A DNA stretch of 64,000 nucleotides from Archangium lansingense (GCF_026626635.1 NZ_JAPNKA010000001.1:8680001-8744000); one strand, 5' to 3'; counted from the first letter of the stretch, positions 41,105 through 50,184 are shown. A program made the numbers and translations. Notes: generated by a model from the sequence alone, not told the origin.

Positions 41105-42013
41105 TCAGTCATCCGGCTGCTCCGCCGACACATCCAGGGCGTCGGCGAAGGACGGCAGCACCGGCTGAAGGACGGTAGGCTCCAGGAGGGCCTTCGTCTC
41201 CACGCGCAGTGCGGGTACTTCCACCAGCACGGGCTGACGGCGGGCGGGGCCGCGCTGCAGCAACTTGCTGAACTCGTCCAGCTCCTTGCCCTGAATGGCG
41301 ACGAAGGCGCCGAAGGGAGCCACCGGCTCGAGCTTCTTGAGGTTCTCCGTCAGGTCGTCCTCATCGCCGCGCATGCCCACCAGGACGGCGCCGGGCACCT
41401 TGCTGCTGCGGTAGAGGACGCGGACGCCCTCGGGCACGTGCGTCAGCGGCACCAGGGCGGCCTCGGCGCCCTTGGCCTCCAGCATCTTGAGGGCGGACTC
41501 CACGTTGGGCACCGGGGTGAGCTTGAAGTGCTTCTTGGCGTCCAGGTCACCGGCGAGCACCACGTTGGTGACGAACTTGGGGTCGGCCGCGCCCGCGCCC
41601 TTGACGATGGCGAGCCGCTTGCCCGCCAGGTCCTTCACCGAACCGCGCGAGTTGGAGACGATGGCCCAGCGCTGCGCCGTCTCACCGGAGAGCGGAGCAA
41701 GTGCCACCGGGGTGGCCTTGGCGCCGAGCTGCACCGCGGCCCAGGAGTCCACGACGGCGAAGTCGACGATGCCTTCGCCCACGGCCTTCGAGAAGTCCTC
41801 GTAGCGGGCAAAGCTCTTGGCCGCCGTGGGCCGGCCGGTGGCCGCGGACAGCTTCGCGGCGAGCGCCTCGGCGAACTGGAAGCGCTGCTGTCCATCGGTG
41901 AGGGTGGAGGGCAGGAAGACGCCCAGGGTGGCCTTCTTGGAGGCCGCGCCAGCGGCGGGCACCCAGGCGCACAGCAGCGCGAGGCCCAGGAGGAGCGAGC
42001 GGAGGGAAATCAT
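41105..42013 (-). CDS. PhnD-like periplasmic substrate-binding protein
   Basis: A 302-residue secreted protein. The signal peptide MISLRSLLLGLALLCAWVPA ends before AGAASKK; the mature part follows the phosphate/phosphonate-type binding fold (GVFLPSTLTDGQQRFQFAEA, VGEGIVDFAVVDSWAAVQLG, LAGKRLAIVKGAGAADPKFV). No ABC permease or ATPase is adjacent, so it is more likely a sensory or receptor-associated binding protein than part of a transporter. The ATG at 42013 overlaps the stop of the TPR gene (ATGA), which decides the start against a longer reading to 42115. The TonB-dependent receptor gene follows 68 bp downstream on the same strand. Confidence 0.82.
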   Translation of the reverse strand: MISLRSLLLGLALLCAWVPAAGAASKKATLGVFLPSTLTDGQQRFQFAEALAAKLSAATGRPTAAKSFARYEDFSKAVGEGIVDFAVVDSWAAVQLGAKATPVALAPLSGETAQRWAIVSNSRGSVKDLAGKRLAIVKGAGAADPKFVTNVVLAGDLDAKKHFKLTPVPNVESALKMLEAKGAEAALVPLTHVPEGVRVLYRSSKVPGAVLVGMRGDEDDLTENLKKLEPVAPFGAFVAIQGKELDEFSKLLQRGPARRQPVLVEVPALRVETKALLEPTVLQPVLPSFADALDVSAEQPDD

Positions 42014-44553
42014 GGCGTGGTATCCGAAGCGGTGGCGCTGGAGGGCTCGGGGTTGGAGGTCGGGGCGACGGCCGGCTCGGCCAGGCCGTAGATCATCTGC
42101 AACCGCTCCTTCCACTCGCGCACGGCGGCGGCACGAGGAGCGCTGCCCGAAGCGAGGTAGCGACGGTAGGAGTCGACGGCCTGACCCATGTCGCGGCGGC
42201 GCTCCTGGGCGTCGATGCCGAGATTGAGTGAGGCCTGGGGCACGGTGCCCTCGAGCTTCTTCCAGATGGCCACGGCGTCATTGGCCTTCTTGCCGCGGTA
42301 GGCCACGCAGGCGAGGTTGTGCTGCAGGGCGGCGCTGTCCGGCGAGAGGGCCAGGGCGGCCTTGAAGGCCTTCTCCGCGGCGCGCATGTTGCCGGAGTTG
42401 TAGGCGCGCTCGGCCTCGCGGCGGTGGAGGGCGCTGGTGAAGGCGGCCGTGAACTGGGCCTGCTCGGGAATGGGGCGCTTCGCGGCGGCGGTGAGCGCCT
42501 TGCGCGCCTGCGGCAGCTTGTCGTTGCGGTAGAGCAGGAAGGCGTCCACGAGCTGGCGGGTGTTGGGGCGGGCCCACGACGGCGTGGGGGTGAGCGCGCG
42601 CTTGAAGACGGCACTGGCATCCGCGAAGCGGCCCTCCTCCGTCTGGGCGAGCCCCTTGGCGAAGGCGGACAGGCGGCCCAGCTCGGACTGGTTGCCACCC
42701 ACGCCGGCGCGCTCGGCCGACTCCACGTCCTGACGGGCGCCCGCACCATCTCCGGACTCCAGCCGGGCGAAGGCGCGGCGCAGGTAGGCGCGCGAGAGGT
42801 TGGCGCGCGTCACCTCGATGGCGCGCTTGGAGGTACCCGGGTCCGTCAGCCGCTTGAGGGCGGCGTCCACCTGGCCCAGCTCCATCTCCGCGAGCGCCGA
42901 GCCGGCGGACACGTCCGACACGGCGGCCAGGTCCGGAGCCATCTGCCCGGCCTTCTCGAAGGACTCGAGCGCATCCTTGGGAGCGCCCGAGCCCAGCCGC
43001 GCGTAGCCGAGCAGCAGGTGCTCGCGCCAGGCGGCCTCGGGAAGTTGCACGCCCTGCTCCATCACCTTGCGGGCCTCGGCGTGAGAGCCCTGCTGCAGCA
43101 GGACGGCACCCAGGCGGCGAGCCATGGCCGAGGAGCGCTCCAGGTCATAGGCACGGCGCAGGTCGCGCACCGCGTCATCCACGCGTCCGTTGCCGGCCCG
43201 GTCCCGAGCTCGGTGGGCCAGCGCGCGGGCCAGCCACTTCTTCGCGTCAGCGTGCTCCGGCTCCAGCTTGAGGGCCTGGGTGTAATCCTCGATGGTCAGG
43301 TCCCACTGGCCGGTGGCGAAGTGGTCCGCGCCCAGCAGCACATGGCCGAGCGCCTGCTTGGGAGCCATCTCCACCACGCGCCGGTGCACCTCCACTGCAC
43401 GCGCGTAGCGACCGGCGCGGCGGTTGACGCTGCCCAGGGTGGACCACAGCTCCAGGCTGTCGGCGCCCGACTGCACGGCGCCCTCCAGGAAGGAGATGGC
43501 CTCCTCGTTGCGGCCCTGCTTCTGCAGCGCCATGCCTACGGCGATCTGCGCGGCCACGTCGCCCGGGGCCAGCTCCAGCACCTTGCGGTACTCGGTCTCC
43601 GCCTCGGCGGGCCGCGCCTGGACCATGCGCACGTCACCCAGCAGCATGTGCGCCGGCGCCGTGCCGCCCAGCTTCACCAGGGCCAGCGCCTGCACCTCGG
43701 CGCGCGGCACGTCGTTGGACTCCAGCAGCAGCCGGCCCAGGCGCTCCTTGGCCTCGGGCACCTGAGGGAAGCGCACGGTGAGGCCCTCGAGCAGGGCCAT
43801 GGCCTCCGCCATCCGGCCCTCCATCTCCAGCACCGCGCCCAGTCCCATCTGGATGGAGACGGACTCGGTGCGGCCCACCTGGGCGCGCTCGAAGGACAGG
43901 CGCGCAGCCGCGGGGTCGTTGCGCAGCAGGTGGCCGCGGCCGAGCAGCTCGTGAATCTGGTAGTCGTTGGCGGCGAGCTTGTCCGGGCGCTGGGCCAGGT
44001 AGGCCTGAAGCTCGGCCACCGCCGCGTCGCCCTCCTGGAGCGCGAGCGCGTAGTAGTTGCCCAGGTAGTAATGGACGAGCAGGTGCTCGGGCTGGTTGGC
44101 CACCGATACCTGCTGCAGCACCGGCAGGGCCTCCTCGTAGCGCTTGAGCTTGAAGAGCGAGATGCCCAGCGGGTACGCCAGCTCCAGCGACTGGGGGTTG
44201 GCGGCGTACACGGGGGCCACGCGGGTGGCCACGCGCTCGTGGTCATTGAGGGCCATGCCCACGGCCCCGAGGCCAGCGGCGGCGGGCACGGAGGTGGCCT
44301 CGGCGTCGAGCGCCTTCTCGAAGAGCTCCAGGGCCTTGCGGTACTTGGTCTCCGCGCGCTTCTTGTCACCGGAGGTGGCGGCGGTGCTCGCGTCCACCTG
44401 GGCCGTCTCACCCTCGCGAACGAGCCGCTGGGACTCCGTCATGGGGGGCGGGCGGTACTGAGCAAACGCGGCCGTGCCGGTGAGCGAATGGGCGAGGACG
44501 AGTGCCGCGACGAGGCGGCGGACGGGAGGGCGGGGAGAGCGCATGCGACTCAT
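42010..44553 (-). CDS. exported tetratricopeptide-repeat protein
   Basis: An 847-residue protein with a Sec signal peptide (RRLVAALVLAHSLTGTAAFA-QY) and TPR units along nearly the whole chain, for example KRAETKYRKALELFEKALDAEA, YEEALPVLQQVSVANQPEHL and AEAETEYRKVLELAPGDVAA. TPRs form superhelical protein-binding scaffolds. The C-terminal tail is Pro/Ser/Thr-rich. The start ATG overlaps the stop of the SpoIIE-type phosphatase gene by ATGA, and its own stop overlaps the start of the PhnD-like gene. An assembly role around the TonB-dependent receptor in the periplasm is plausible but not shown. Confidence 0.88.
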   Translation of the reverse strand: MSRMRSPRPPVRRLVAALVLAHSLTGTAAFAQYRPPPMTESQRLVREGETAQVDASTAATSGDKKRAETKYRKALELFEKALDAEATSVPAAAGLGAVGMALNDHERVATRVAPVYAANPQSLELAYPLGISLFKLKRYEEALPVLQQVSVANQPEHLLVHYYLGNYYALALQEGDAAVAELQAYLAQRPDKLAANDYQIHELLGRGHLLRNDPAAARLSFERAQVGRTESVSIQMGLGAVLEMEGRMAEAMALLEGLTVRFPQVPEAKERLGRLLLESNDVPRAEVQALALVKLGGTAPAHMLLGDVRMVQARPAEAETEYRKVLELAPGDVAAQIAVGMALQKQGRNEEAISFLEGAVQSGADSLELWSTLGSVNRRAGRYARAVEVHRRVVEMAPKQALGHVLLGADHFATGQWDLTIEDYTQALKLEPEHADAKKWLARALAHRARDRAGNGRVDDAVRDLRRAYDLERSSAMARRLGAVLLQQGSHAEARKVMEQGVQLPEAAWREHLLLGYARLGSGAPKDALESFEKAGQMAPDLAAVSDVSAGSALAEMELGQVDAALKRLTDPGTSKRAIEVTRANLSRAYLRRAFARLESGDGAGARQDVESAERAGVGGNQSELGRLSAFAKGLAQTEEGRFADASAVFKRALTPTPSWARPNTRQLVDAFLLYRNDKLPQARKALTAAAKRPIPEQAQFTAAFTSALHRREAERAYNSGNMRAAEKAFKAALALSPDSAALQHNLACVAYRGKKANDAVAIWKKLEGTVPQASLNLGIDAQERRRDMGQAVDSYRRYLASGSAPRAAAVREWKERLQMIYGLAEPAVAPTSNPEPSSATASDTTP

Positions 44554-46292
44554 GGGGAGGCGGGGCTGAACTCGGCGACGACCACGGTGATGTCATCCTG
44601 CGCCGGGAGGCCGGCGCTGAAGGCACGCGCATCGGCCAGGATGGCGTCGCGCAGGGCCTCGGCGGACAGGTGGGCGTTGGCGTGGAGGGCGGCGGCCAGC
44701 CGCTGGGTGCCATACTGCTTCTGGCTGGCGTCCCGGGACTCGGTGAGGCCGTCGGTGTACCAGACGATGATGTCGCCGGGCTGCAGCGAGTTCTGCTTCG
44801 AGGCGTACTGGGAGGAGGCCGAGGCCCCCAGCAGCGCGCCGCGGGCCGGCAGCGAGGCCACCTGGCGGGAGTGGCGGTTGAAGACGATGGGGCTGGGGTG
44901 TCCACCGCTCGCGTAGTCAATGACGCCCGTCTGCACGTCGATGACGGCCAGCGCGCTGGACATCTGGTGCTCGCCCTTGCCCACGTGGGCCATGGTGACG
45001 TTGAGCGAGGAGATGAGCAGCTGGGCGGAGATCTCCTCCGGCGGGCGCATGGTCATGGCGGCGGCAAAACCGCTGGTGGCGCTGGTGGCCACCAGGGCGG
45101 TGGCCAGACCGTGGCCGGTGACGTCGCCGATGCCCACCACCACGCGCCGCTCATCCAGGGCAGCACGCGTCCACCAGTCGCCGCCGCACGCGTCCGCGGT
45201 GACGACGAGGCCGGCGATGCGCAGTGGGCCCGCCTGGAAGCCCTCGCGGCCGGGCAGCAGCGTCTCCTGCACGGTGCGCGCGAGCGACACATCCCGCTCC
45301 AACTGGGCCTTGGCGCGCACGTCCTCGAGCAGCACGCTGATGCGCTCAGCCATGTGGTTGAACACCACTCCCAGCGTAGTCACCTCACGCCCAGCGCCCC
45401 GCACCTCCTCGGTACGCGCGTTCAGGTCTCCGGCGGCCAGCTGCATCACCTTTCCGGTAAGCACGCCCAGCGGCCGGGTGATGCGACGGCTCAGGATGGC
45501 CACCAGCAAGGCCGCCAGCGCCAGGAAGCCACCGCCCAGCCCCGCCATGGTGGTGGCGTTGCGGCGCAGCGACTCCCGCTTGGCCGCCTCCAGCGCGTGT
45601 AGTTGCTGCTGCAACCCTTCCAGCGAGTAGCTGATGAGCACCACGCCCTTGCCGCTCTGGGAGCCGTAGTCGATGGGCTCCTGGTACTCAATGATGGGCT
45701 TGCCCTGGTACAAGGCCGTCACCCAGCGCCGCTCCGGCTTGCGCTCGGTGGTGGTGCCCAACTTCGCGTCGGGCGCCGAATCCGCGGCGAGCTGGCTGTC
45801 CGCGTCATATATCTGCACGCGGAGGATGTTCGGGTTGTCGGAGATGATGGAGCGCGCCACCTCACTGAGGAAGGCGTAGTTGTTGTCGCGCAGCGAGGTG
45901 GCCGAGGTGAGCGACAGGGTGTGGCTGAGCGTCTGACCCAGCTCGATGGCCTGGCTGCGGACGTGCTCATTGAAGCGGGTGGACGTCTCCTCGAACTGGG
46001 ACTTGGCGGAGACCCAGGCGACGGAGGCGAGCAGGCCCACCACGAGGCCCACCAGCACGCCGGTGGTGACGAAGAGGAGCTGGTCCAACCGCATGCCCCG
46101 GATGGCGGCCACATCGGGGAGCTCGCCGGCCTCCAGCGGAGCGACGATGGTGCCCGTCATCTCCGGGTAAAGCGGGGAGATCCGAGTCGAGGTATTGCCC
46201 GCCGCGCGGGTGGCGGTCCCGGTGAGGGTTGGCTCTTGGTGCTCGAACGACCCGTCGGGAGGGGGCTGGGAAGGCAGGGGGGCGTTGGACAA
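44550..46292 (-). CDS. membrane-bound SpoIIE-type PP2C phosphatase with sensor and HAMP domains
   Basis: A 580-residue protein. A membrane helix (LLFVTTGVLVGLVVGLLASV, about 70-90), a periplasmic sensor region to about 245, a second helix (GLGGGFLALAALLVAILSRR) and a HAMP linker lead to a C-terminal SpoIIE phosphatase: LARTVQETLLPG, ACGGDWW, VGIGDVTGHGLATALVA, DYASGGHPSPIVF, WYTDGLTESRD and AQDDITVVVAEF. Such enzymes dephosphorylate STAS-domain antagonists in partner-switching circuits. It is the first gene of a tight minus-strand array that also encodes an anti-sigma-type ATPase and a STAS-containing kinase. The signal sensed is unknown. Confidence 0.92.
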   Translation of the reverse strand: MSNAPLPSQPPPDGSFEHQEPTLTGTATRAAGNTSTRISPLYPEMTGTIVAPLEAGELPDVAAIRGMRLDQLLFVTTGVLVGLVVGLLASVAWVSAKSQFEETSTRFNEHVRSQAIELGQTLSHTLSLTSATSLRDNNYAFLSEVARSIISDNPNILRVQIYDADSQLAADSAPDAKLGTTTERKPERRWVTALYQGKPIIEYQEPIDYGSQSGKGVVLISYSLEGLQQQLHALEAAKRESLRRNATTMAGLGGGFLALAALLVAILSRRITRPLGVLTGKVMQLAAGDLNARTEEVRGAGREVTTLGVVFNHMAERISVLLEDVRAKAQLERDVSLARTVQETLLPGREGFQAGPLRIAGLVVTADACGGDWWTRAALDERRVVVGIGDVTGHGLATALVATSATSGFAAAMTMRPPEEISAQLLISSLNVTMAHVGKGEHQMSSALAVIDVQTGVIDYASGGHPSPIVFNRHSRQVASLPARGALLGASASSQYASKQNSLQPGDIIVWYTDGLTESRDASQKQYGTQRLAAALHANAHLSAEALRDAILADARAFSAGLPAQDDITVVVAEFSPASP

Positions 46293-46401
46293 GGCGGAAC
46301 TCTGAATCGGCGCTGGGGGAGGCGCGACGGCTATCGGATTCTTGGAAGCCGGGCGACTTTAGCTCAGTTTTCCGCTTACGCGAGTCCCCCCTGGTGAGAA
46401 G

Positions 46402-46422
46402 AAGGGCCCCGCCCAGGCCCTT
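46402..46422 (-). terminator. putative hairpin terminator after the histidine kinase gene
   Basis: AAGGGCC (46402-46408) and GGCCCTT (46416-46422) form a perfect 7-bp stem with a 7-nt loop, followed on the minus strand by a pyrimidine-rich CTTCTTCTC. It lies in the 164-bp gap between the kinase stop and the SpoIIE gene start, so it would separate the two transcripts. Confidence 0.5.
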
Positions 46423-46456
46423 CCGAGCCGGATTTCGCTGGGAGTACGGTGGCCGC

Positions 46457-47611
46457 TCACGTGGGGCGTCCGCCCGCAGGGGGCGAGCGCGGCAACCGGA
46501 CCGTAAAGGTCGTCCCCGCCACCTCGGTGGAGGAGACCTCGACACTGCCCCCATGAGCGCGGGCGATGTGATCCACGATGTAGAGGCCCAACCCCACGCT
46601 GCGGCCCACCTTGTCTACCTCGTTGGTCGCCCGCCGCATGGGCTGGAAGAGGACGGGCAACTTGTCGGGGGGGATGGGGGTGCCGGTGTTGTGCACCTCC
46701 AGGAACACCCAGCCGTCCACCCCCCGCGCCTCTACCCGTACGCGGCTGTCGGGCGGACTGTACTTGAGCGCATTGGCCATCAGGTTCGTCACCACCTGGG
46801 CAATGCGGTCACCGTCCCACTCCCCTCGTGTATCCCCCACCCGGTACACCTCGATGGTGCGCTCGGGGTAGGCCGCCTCGACCTCCACCACCAGCTGCAT
46901 GATGAGGCGGGCCAGCTCCAGCGGCCGGCGCTCCATGCGCAGGCCCCCGCCCAGGCGGGCCTGGGTGAAATCCAGCAGATCCTTGACCAGGCGCAGCGCG
47001 CGCTGGGCCGAGGACTGGATGCGCACCACGCTCTTCAACTGATGTGCGCTCAGGCTCTCCTGGCCCATCAGCGCCTGCGTCCCCAACAGGATGGCGCTCA
47101 GGGGGTTGCGCAGGTCGTGCGAGACGATGCCGATGAGCTGCTGCTCGAAGTCGGCCCGTGCCTTCATCTCCGCCTCCAAGGCCTTGCGCGCCGTGATGTC
47201 CACCCCGGTCCCCAGGAAGCGGGTGGGTCGCCCCGAGGAATCGAAATACACCTGGCCCTGCGTGCTCACCCACCGCTGCGTCCCGCCCTCCGGAGGAAGG
47301 ATGCGGTACTCGAGGGCAACGGACCCCGAGCCGCCAGGCCCCACCGCCTCGCGAGAGCTGCGGATGACGCGTTCGCGATCCTCGGGATGCACGCACGAGT
47401 AGACGGCGTCGTAGTCCAGGCGCACTTCCAGCGGCAGGCCGAAGAGGGTGCGCATGCGCTCGTCCCACACCAGCTCGCCCGTGGTGAGGTTCGCGTCCCA
47501 CGTCCCCATCTCCATGGCCGCCATGGCCAGGCGCAGCCGCTCCTCGGCAACGCGCACTTCCTCGGCGGCGAGCGCCTCCGTCCGCTGGCGAGCACGCACC
47601 AGGTCCGTCAC
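46457..47611 (-). pseudogene. C-terminal part of a frameshifted PAS-histidine kinase (PAS, HisKA, HATPase)
   Basis: 384 residues in this frame: a PAS/PAC domain (MGTWDANLTTGELVW to GTGVDITARKALEAEM), HisKA with H-box GIVSHDLRNPLSAILLG, and HATPase with N-box NLMANALKYSPP and G-box SVGLGLYIVDHIARAH. The first possible start is a GTG overlapping the stop of the N-terminal part. However, the translation just before it, in the same frame, reads GLIVAASDVTDLVRARQ, the usual PAC-to-linker sequence. So this is the rest of one kinase, split by loss of a single base near 47633. It could be expressed alone from the GTG as a soluble kinase. A sequencing error would restore a 696-residue protein. Confidence 0.75.
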
Positions 47612-48546
47612 GTCCGAGGCGGCGACGATGAGCCTTCCACGTGGCCCTGACTGTCGCGCATGGGCTCGTAGACGAAGGTGAAGAACACATCCTCGAGGGC
47701 CCCGCCCTCCAGGCGTGCCACCCGGATAGGCATTTCCCTGGCGACATAGGGCACCCCGGTGGTGAGGACCTGCGTCAGGTGCTCCTCGAGCCCCTGGCCC
47801 GCCACTTCCGGCAGGGCGTCAAACAAGGGCTTGCCCAGCACCTGCTCCTGCTGCCGGCCCCAGATGCGGCAGATGAGCGGGTTGGCCAGCTCGACGACGT
47901 ACCGCGAGCCCCGGAGGATGGTGATGGCGGTGGGCGCCTGCATGAACAGCGAGTGCAGCCAGGCACGCTGGCGCTCGGCTTCCGCGCGGGCCTGGGCGAC
48001 CATGGCCAGGGACTCGTCGCGCTCGCGCACTGCCTGGCGCAGCTCCTTGTTGGAGGCCTGGAGCAGCTCCTGACCCCGGCGCAGGACGTCCGTGTCCATC
48101 AGCTCCTCTTCGCCGCGCAGGGACAGGCGCACGAAGTCCGTCACGTCCTCCGTCCGGTGGATGAGGTAGCGAACCTCTCCCTCGGGTGAGAGCACGGGGA
48201 GGTTGGTGGTGCTCCAGTACCGCGCGTCGAAACCACCCCCCAAGGACTCGGGACGCCGGATGTCGTACTGCTGCACGGGCATGGTGTCCGGCGCACGCGT
48301 GGCCAGGACCCGCTTGAGCGAAACACGCACGTTGCGGGTGCTGATGGTCCTCGGGTCCTCCGGGTTGGCGGGGAACACCTCGAAGAAGCCGCGGCCGAGG
48401 ATGTCCTCGCGGGTCGTCAGGGTGGCTTTCAGATAGGCATCGCTCACCGCGACGATGGTGAAGTCCGCGTCCGGCAACAGGACGAGGTAGGAGCCCGGGC
48501 TCTTCTCGAAGAGCAACTGGAAGTCAGGTGGGGCCGGCGAAGGCAT
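47608..48546 (-). pseudogene. N-terminal part of the frameshifted PAS-histidine kinase
   Basis: 312 residues from the ATG at 48546 (MPSPAPPDFQLLFEKSPGSY): a PAS domain with PAC end (FEVFPANPEDPRTISTRNVR, RYLIHRTEDVTDFVRL), a coiled coil (ELLQASNKELRQAVRERDES), and a second PAS (FMQAPTAITILRGSRYVVEL to FFTFVYEPMRDSQGHVEG). After that point the frame goes to SSSPPRT and stops, exactly where the -1 frame continues with LIVAASDVTD. One missing G in the GAAGG run explains it. It is transcribed divergently from the ClC gene; the longer in-frame reading to 48678 crosses the operator region and is not used. Confidence 0.75.
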
Positions 48547-48856
48547 GGCGAGCACGTGTGTACTCAATGCTCTCCAGGGCTGTCCCATGCTTCGACACCG
48601 CGAAATGTGCGTCTGTCCGCCCGTCACGGCTCGCGGGGAGAGCAACGGCCGCTCGTCACCCCGGACGGACCAGGTCACACCCCGAAGCGCTCGTTGACGT
48701 CAACGAGCACAATCCCACCCCCACCCACAAAAAACCACACAACTCATTGACGTCAACGAGCGCGGAGCACCTGTCTTTAATGAAGAGCGGAGTCGGGTAC
48801 AACGAGCGCGCACTCGCGGACATGCGTCAGCGAGAAATCTCCAGGGGAGCTCAGCG
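48547..48856. promoter_or_regulatory. divergent promoter region with paired TTGACGTCAA palindromes
   Basis: A gene-free gap of 310 bp between the histidine kinase (minus) and the ClC transporter (plus). It holds a perfect 20-bp palindrome, GCTCGTTGACGTCAACGAGC, at 48689-48708. A near copy, CTCATTGACGTCAACGAG, lies at 48743-48760 (one mismatch over 18 bp). A further half-site, CAACGAG, is at 48800-48806. Centre-to-centre spacing of the two palindromes is 53 bp, about five helical turns. The region between them is A/C-rich. This looks like a cooperative operator for an unidentified regulator; no -35/-10 boxes were assigned. Confidence 0.65.
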
Positions 48857-50161
48857 GTGAGCCTGAACAAGCGAGCGCGTTCCTTCGGACAGTGGCTCGT
48901 CCTGGGCTCAGTGGTGGGGGTGGTGTGCGGAGTGGCGTCGGCGGTGTTCCTCTACCTGCTGGACGTGGCCACCGACGTGCGAACCCGGCACGAGTGGCTC
49001 GTCTACACCCTGCCCCTGGCGGGCCTGGTCATCGGCGCCCTCTACGCCCGGTGGGGCACGCCCATCCGGGGTGGCAACAACCTCGTGCTGGACACCGTGC
49101 ATGAGGGCGACTCGCAGCTTCCCCTGCGCATGGCGCCCATGGTGCTGGTGGGCACGGTGCTCACCCACCTCTTCGGTGGCAGCGCCGGGCGCGAGGGCAC
49201 CGCCGTGCAGATGGGGGCCAGCCTCGCCGATGTCGTGGCGCACCGCTTCCGCGTCTCGCCCTCCACACGCCGGGAGCTGCTCGCCGCCGGCATCGCCGGG
49301 GGCTTCGGCTCCGTCTTCGGCACCCCCATCGCTGGCACCGTCTTCGGGCTCGAGGTCGTCTGCGTGGGACGCATGAGCTACGAGGCCCTCGTGCCCGCGC
49401 TGGTGGCCGCCGTGGTGGGAGACCTCGTCACCCGCGCGCTCGGAATCCACCACACGCCATACCCCACTCCAGCGGCGCTGCCCCTCTCGCCGCAAGTGCT
49501 CGGCAAGTGGCTCGTCTTCGGTATCGCGGTGGCATTGGTGGCCGTGGTGTTCGTCGAGGGCGTGCACTTCATCAAGAAGCGACTGGAGAAGACCATCCCG
49601 TCCCTGCCCCTGCGCATGGCCTTGGGCGGCGCGATGGTAGTCGGCCTCTGGAAGCTGGTGGGTACCAGCGACTACCTCGGCCTGGGCGTGCCCACCATCG
49701 AGCGGGCCTTCGTGGACCCCACCCTGCCCTCCAGCGCCTTCGCCCTCAAGCTGCTCTTCACCGTCGTCACCCTGGGCGCGGGCTTCCTCGGGGGCGAGGT
49801 CACTCCCCTCTTCTTCGTAGGTGCTGCGCTCGGCAACGTGCTGGCGCAGCTGCTCGGACTGCCGTTGGACCTGGCGGCGGGCGTGGGACTCGCCGCGCTC
49901 TTTGGAGCCGCTGCCAATACACCGCTGGCCCTGTCCCTCATGGCCGTGGAGCTGCTCGGCGCGGGCGTGCTGCCCCACGTCGTCATCGTCACCGTCACGG
50001 CCTATCTCCTCACCGGACAGCGAGGCATCTACCCCGCGCAGCGGATTGCTCGCCTCAAGCACGGCGGTCCCCTGCTCTCGCGCCTGATGCCCCTGAGAGA
50101 CGTGGAGTCCCATTCCGTGGAGGAGCAGCCCCCCCCGGCGACACGCGAGGACTCCCGTTAG
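48857..50161 (+). CDS. ClC-family anion channel/antiporter (possibly CLC-F-like)
   Basis: A 434-residue membrane protein with about ten hydrophobic helices and the ClC layout. The selectivity-filter motif 1 is GGNNLVLD (72-79) in place of GSGIP. Motif 2 is GSAGREGTAVQMG, with gating Glu at 113 and Thr instead of Pro. Motif 3 is GAGFLGGEVTPLFFVGAALG. GREGT with a GNN-type first motif recalls the fluoride-exporting CLC-F branch, but this is from memory and no fluoride riboswitch was found upstream. The start is a GTG at 48857, with GGGGAG about 13 bases before it. No CBS domains follow. It is divergent from the kinase and probably controlled from the palindromes between them. Confidence 0.88.
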   Translation: MSLNKRARSFGQWLVLGSVVGVVCGVASAVFLYLLDVATDVRTRHEWLVYTLPLAGLVIGALYARWGTPIRGGNNLVLDTVHEGDSQLPLRMAPMVLVGTVLTHLFGGSAGREGTAVQMGASLADVVAHRFRVSPSTRRELLAAGIAGGFGSVFGTPIAGTVFGLEVVCVGRMSYEALVPALVAAVVGDLVTRALGIHHTPYPTPAALPLSPQVLGKWLVFGIAVALVAVVFVEGVHFIKKRLEKTIPSLPLRMALGGAMVVGLWKLVGTSDYLGLGVPTIERAFVDPTLPSSAFALKLLFTVVTLGAGFLGGEVTPLFFVGAALGNVLAQLLGLPLDLAAGVGLAALFGAAANTPLALSLMAVELLGAGVLPHVVIVTVTAYLLTGQRGIYPAQRIARLKHGGPLLSRLMPLRDVESHSVEEQPPPATREDSR

Positions 50162-50184
50162 AGACCCTGACAAAACCGATAGGG

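Noticed and set aside
42319..44916. 865-codon plus-strand frame opposite the TPR gene
   Set aside because: His/Arg/Leu/Gly-rich composition and no motifs; it mirrors the codon bias of the TPR gene.
47608..47611. Reading the kinase as two normal coupled genes through the GTGA overlap
   Set aside because: The continuous family sequence crosses the junction in two frames and the split falls inside a PAC motif, so a frameshift explains it better; kept only as an alternative.
48600..48856. Fluoride (crcB-type) riboswitch before the ClC gene
   Set aside because: The conserved GGNGAUGG start and downstream pseudoknot sequence were not found.
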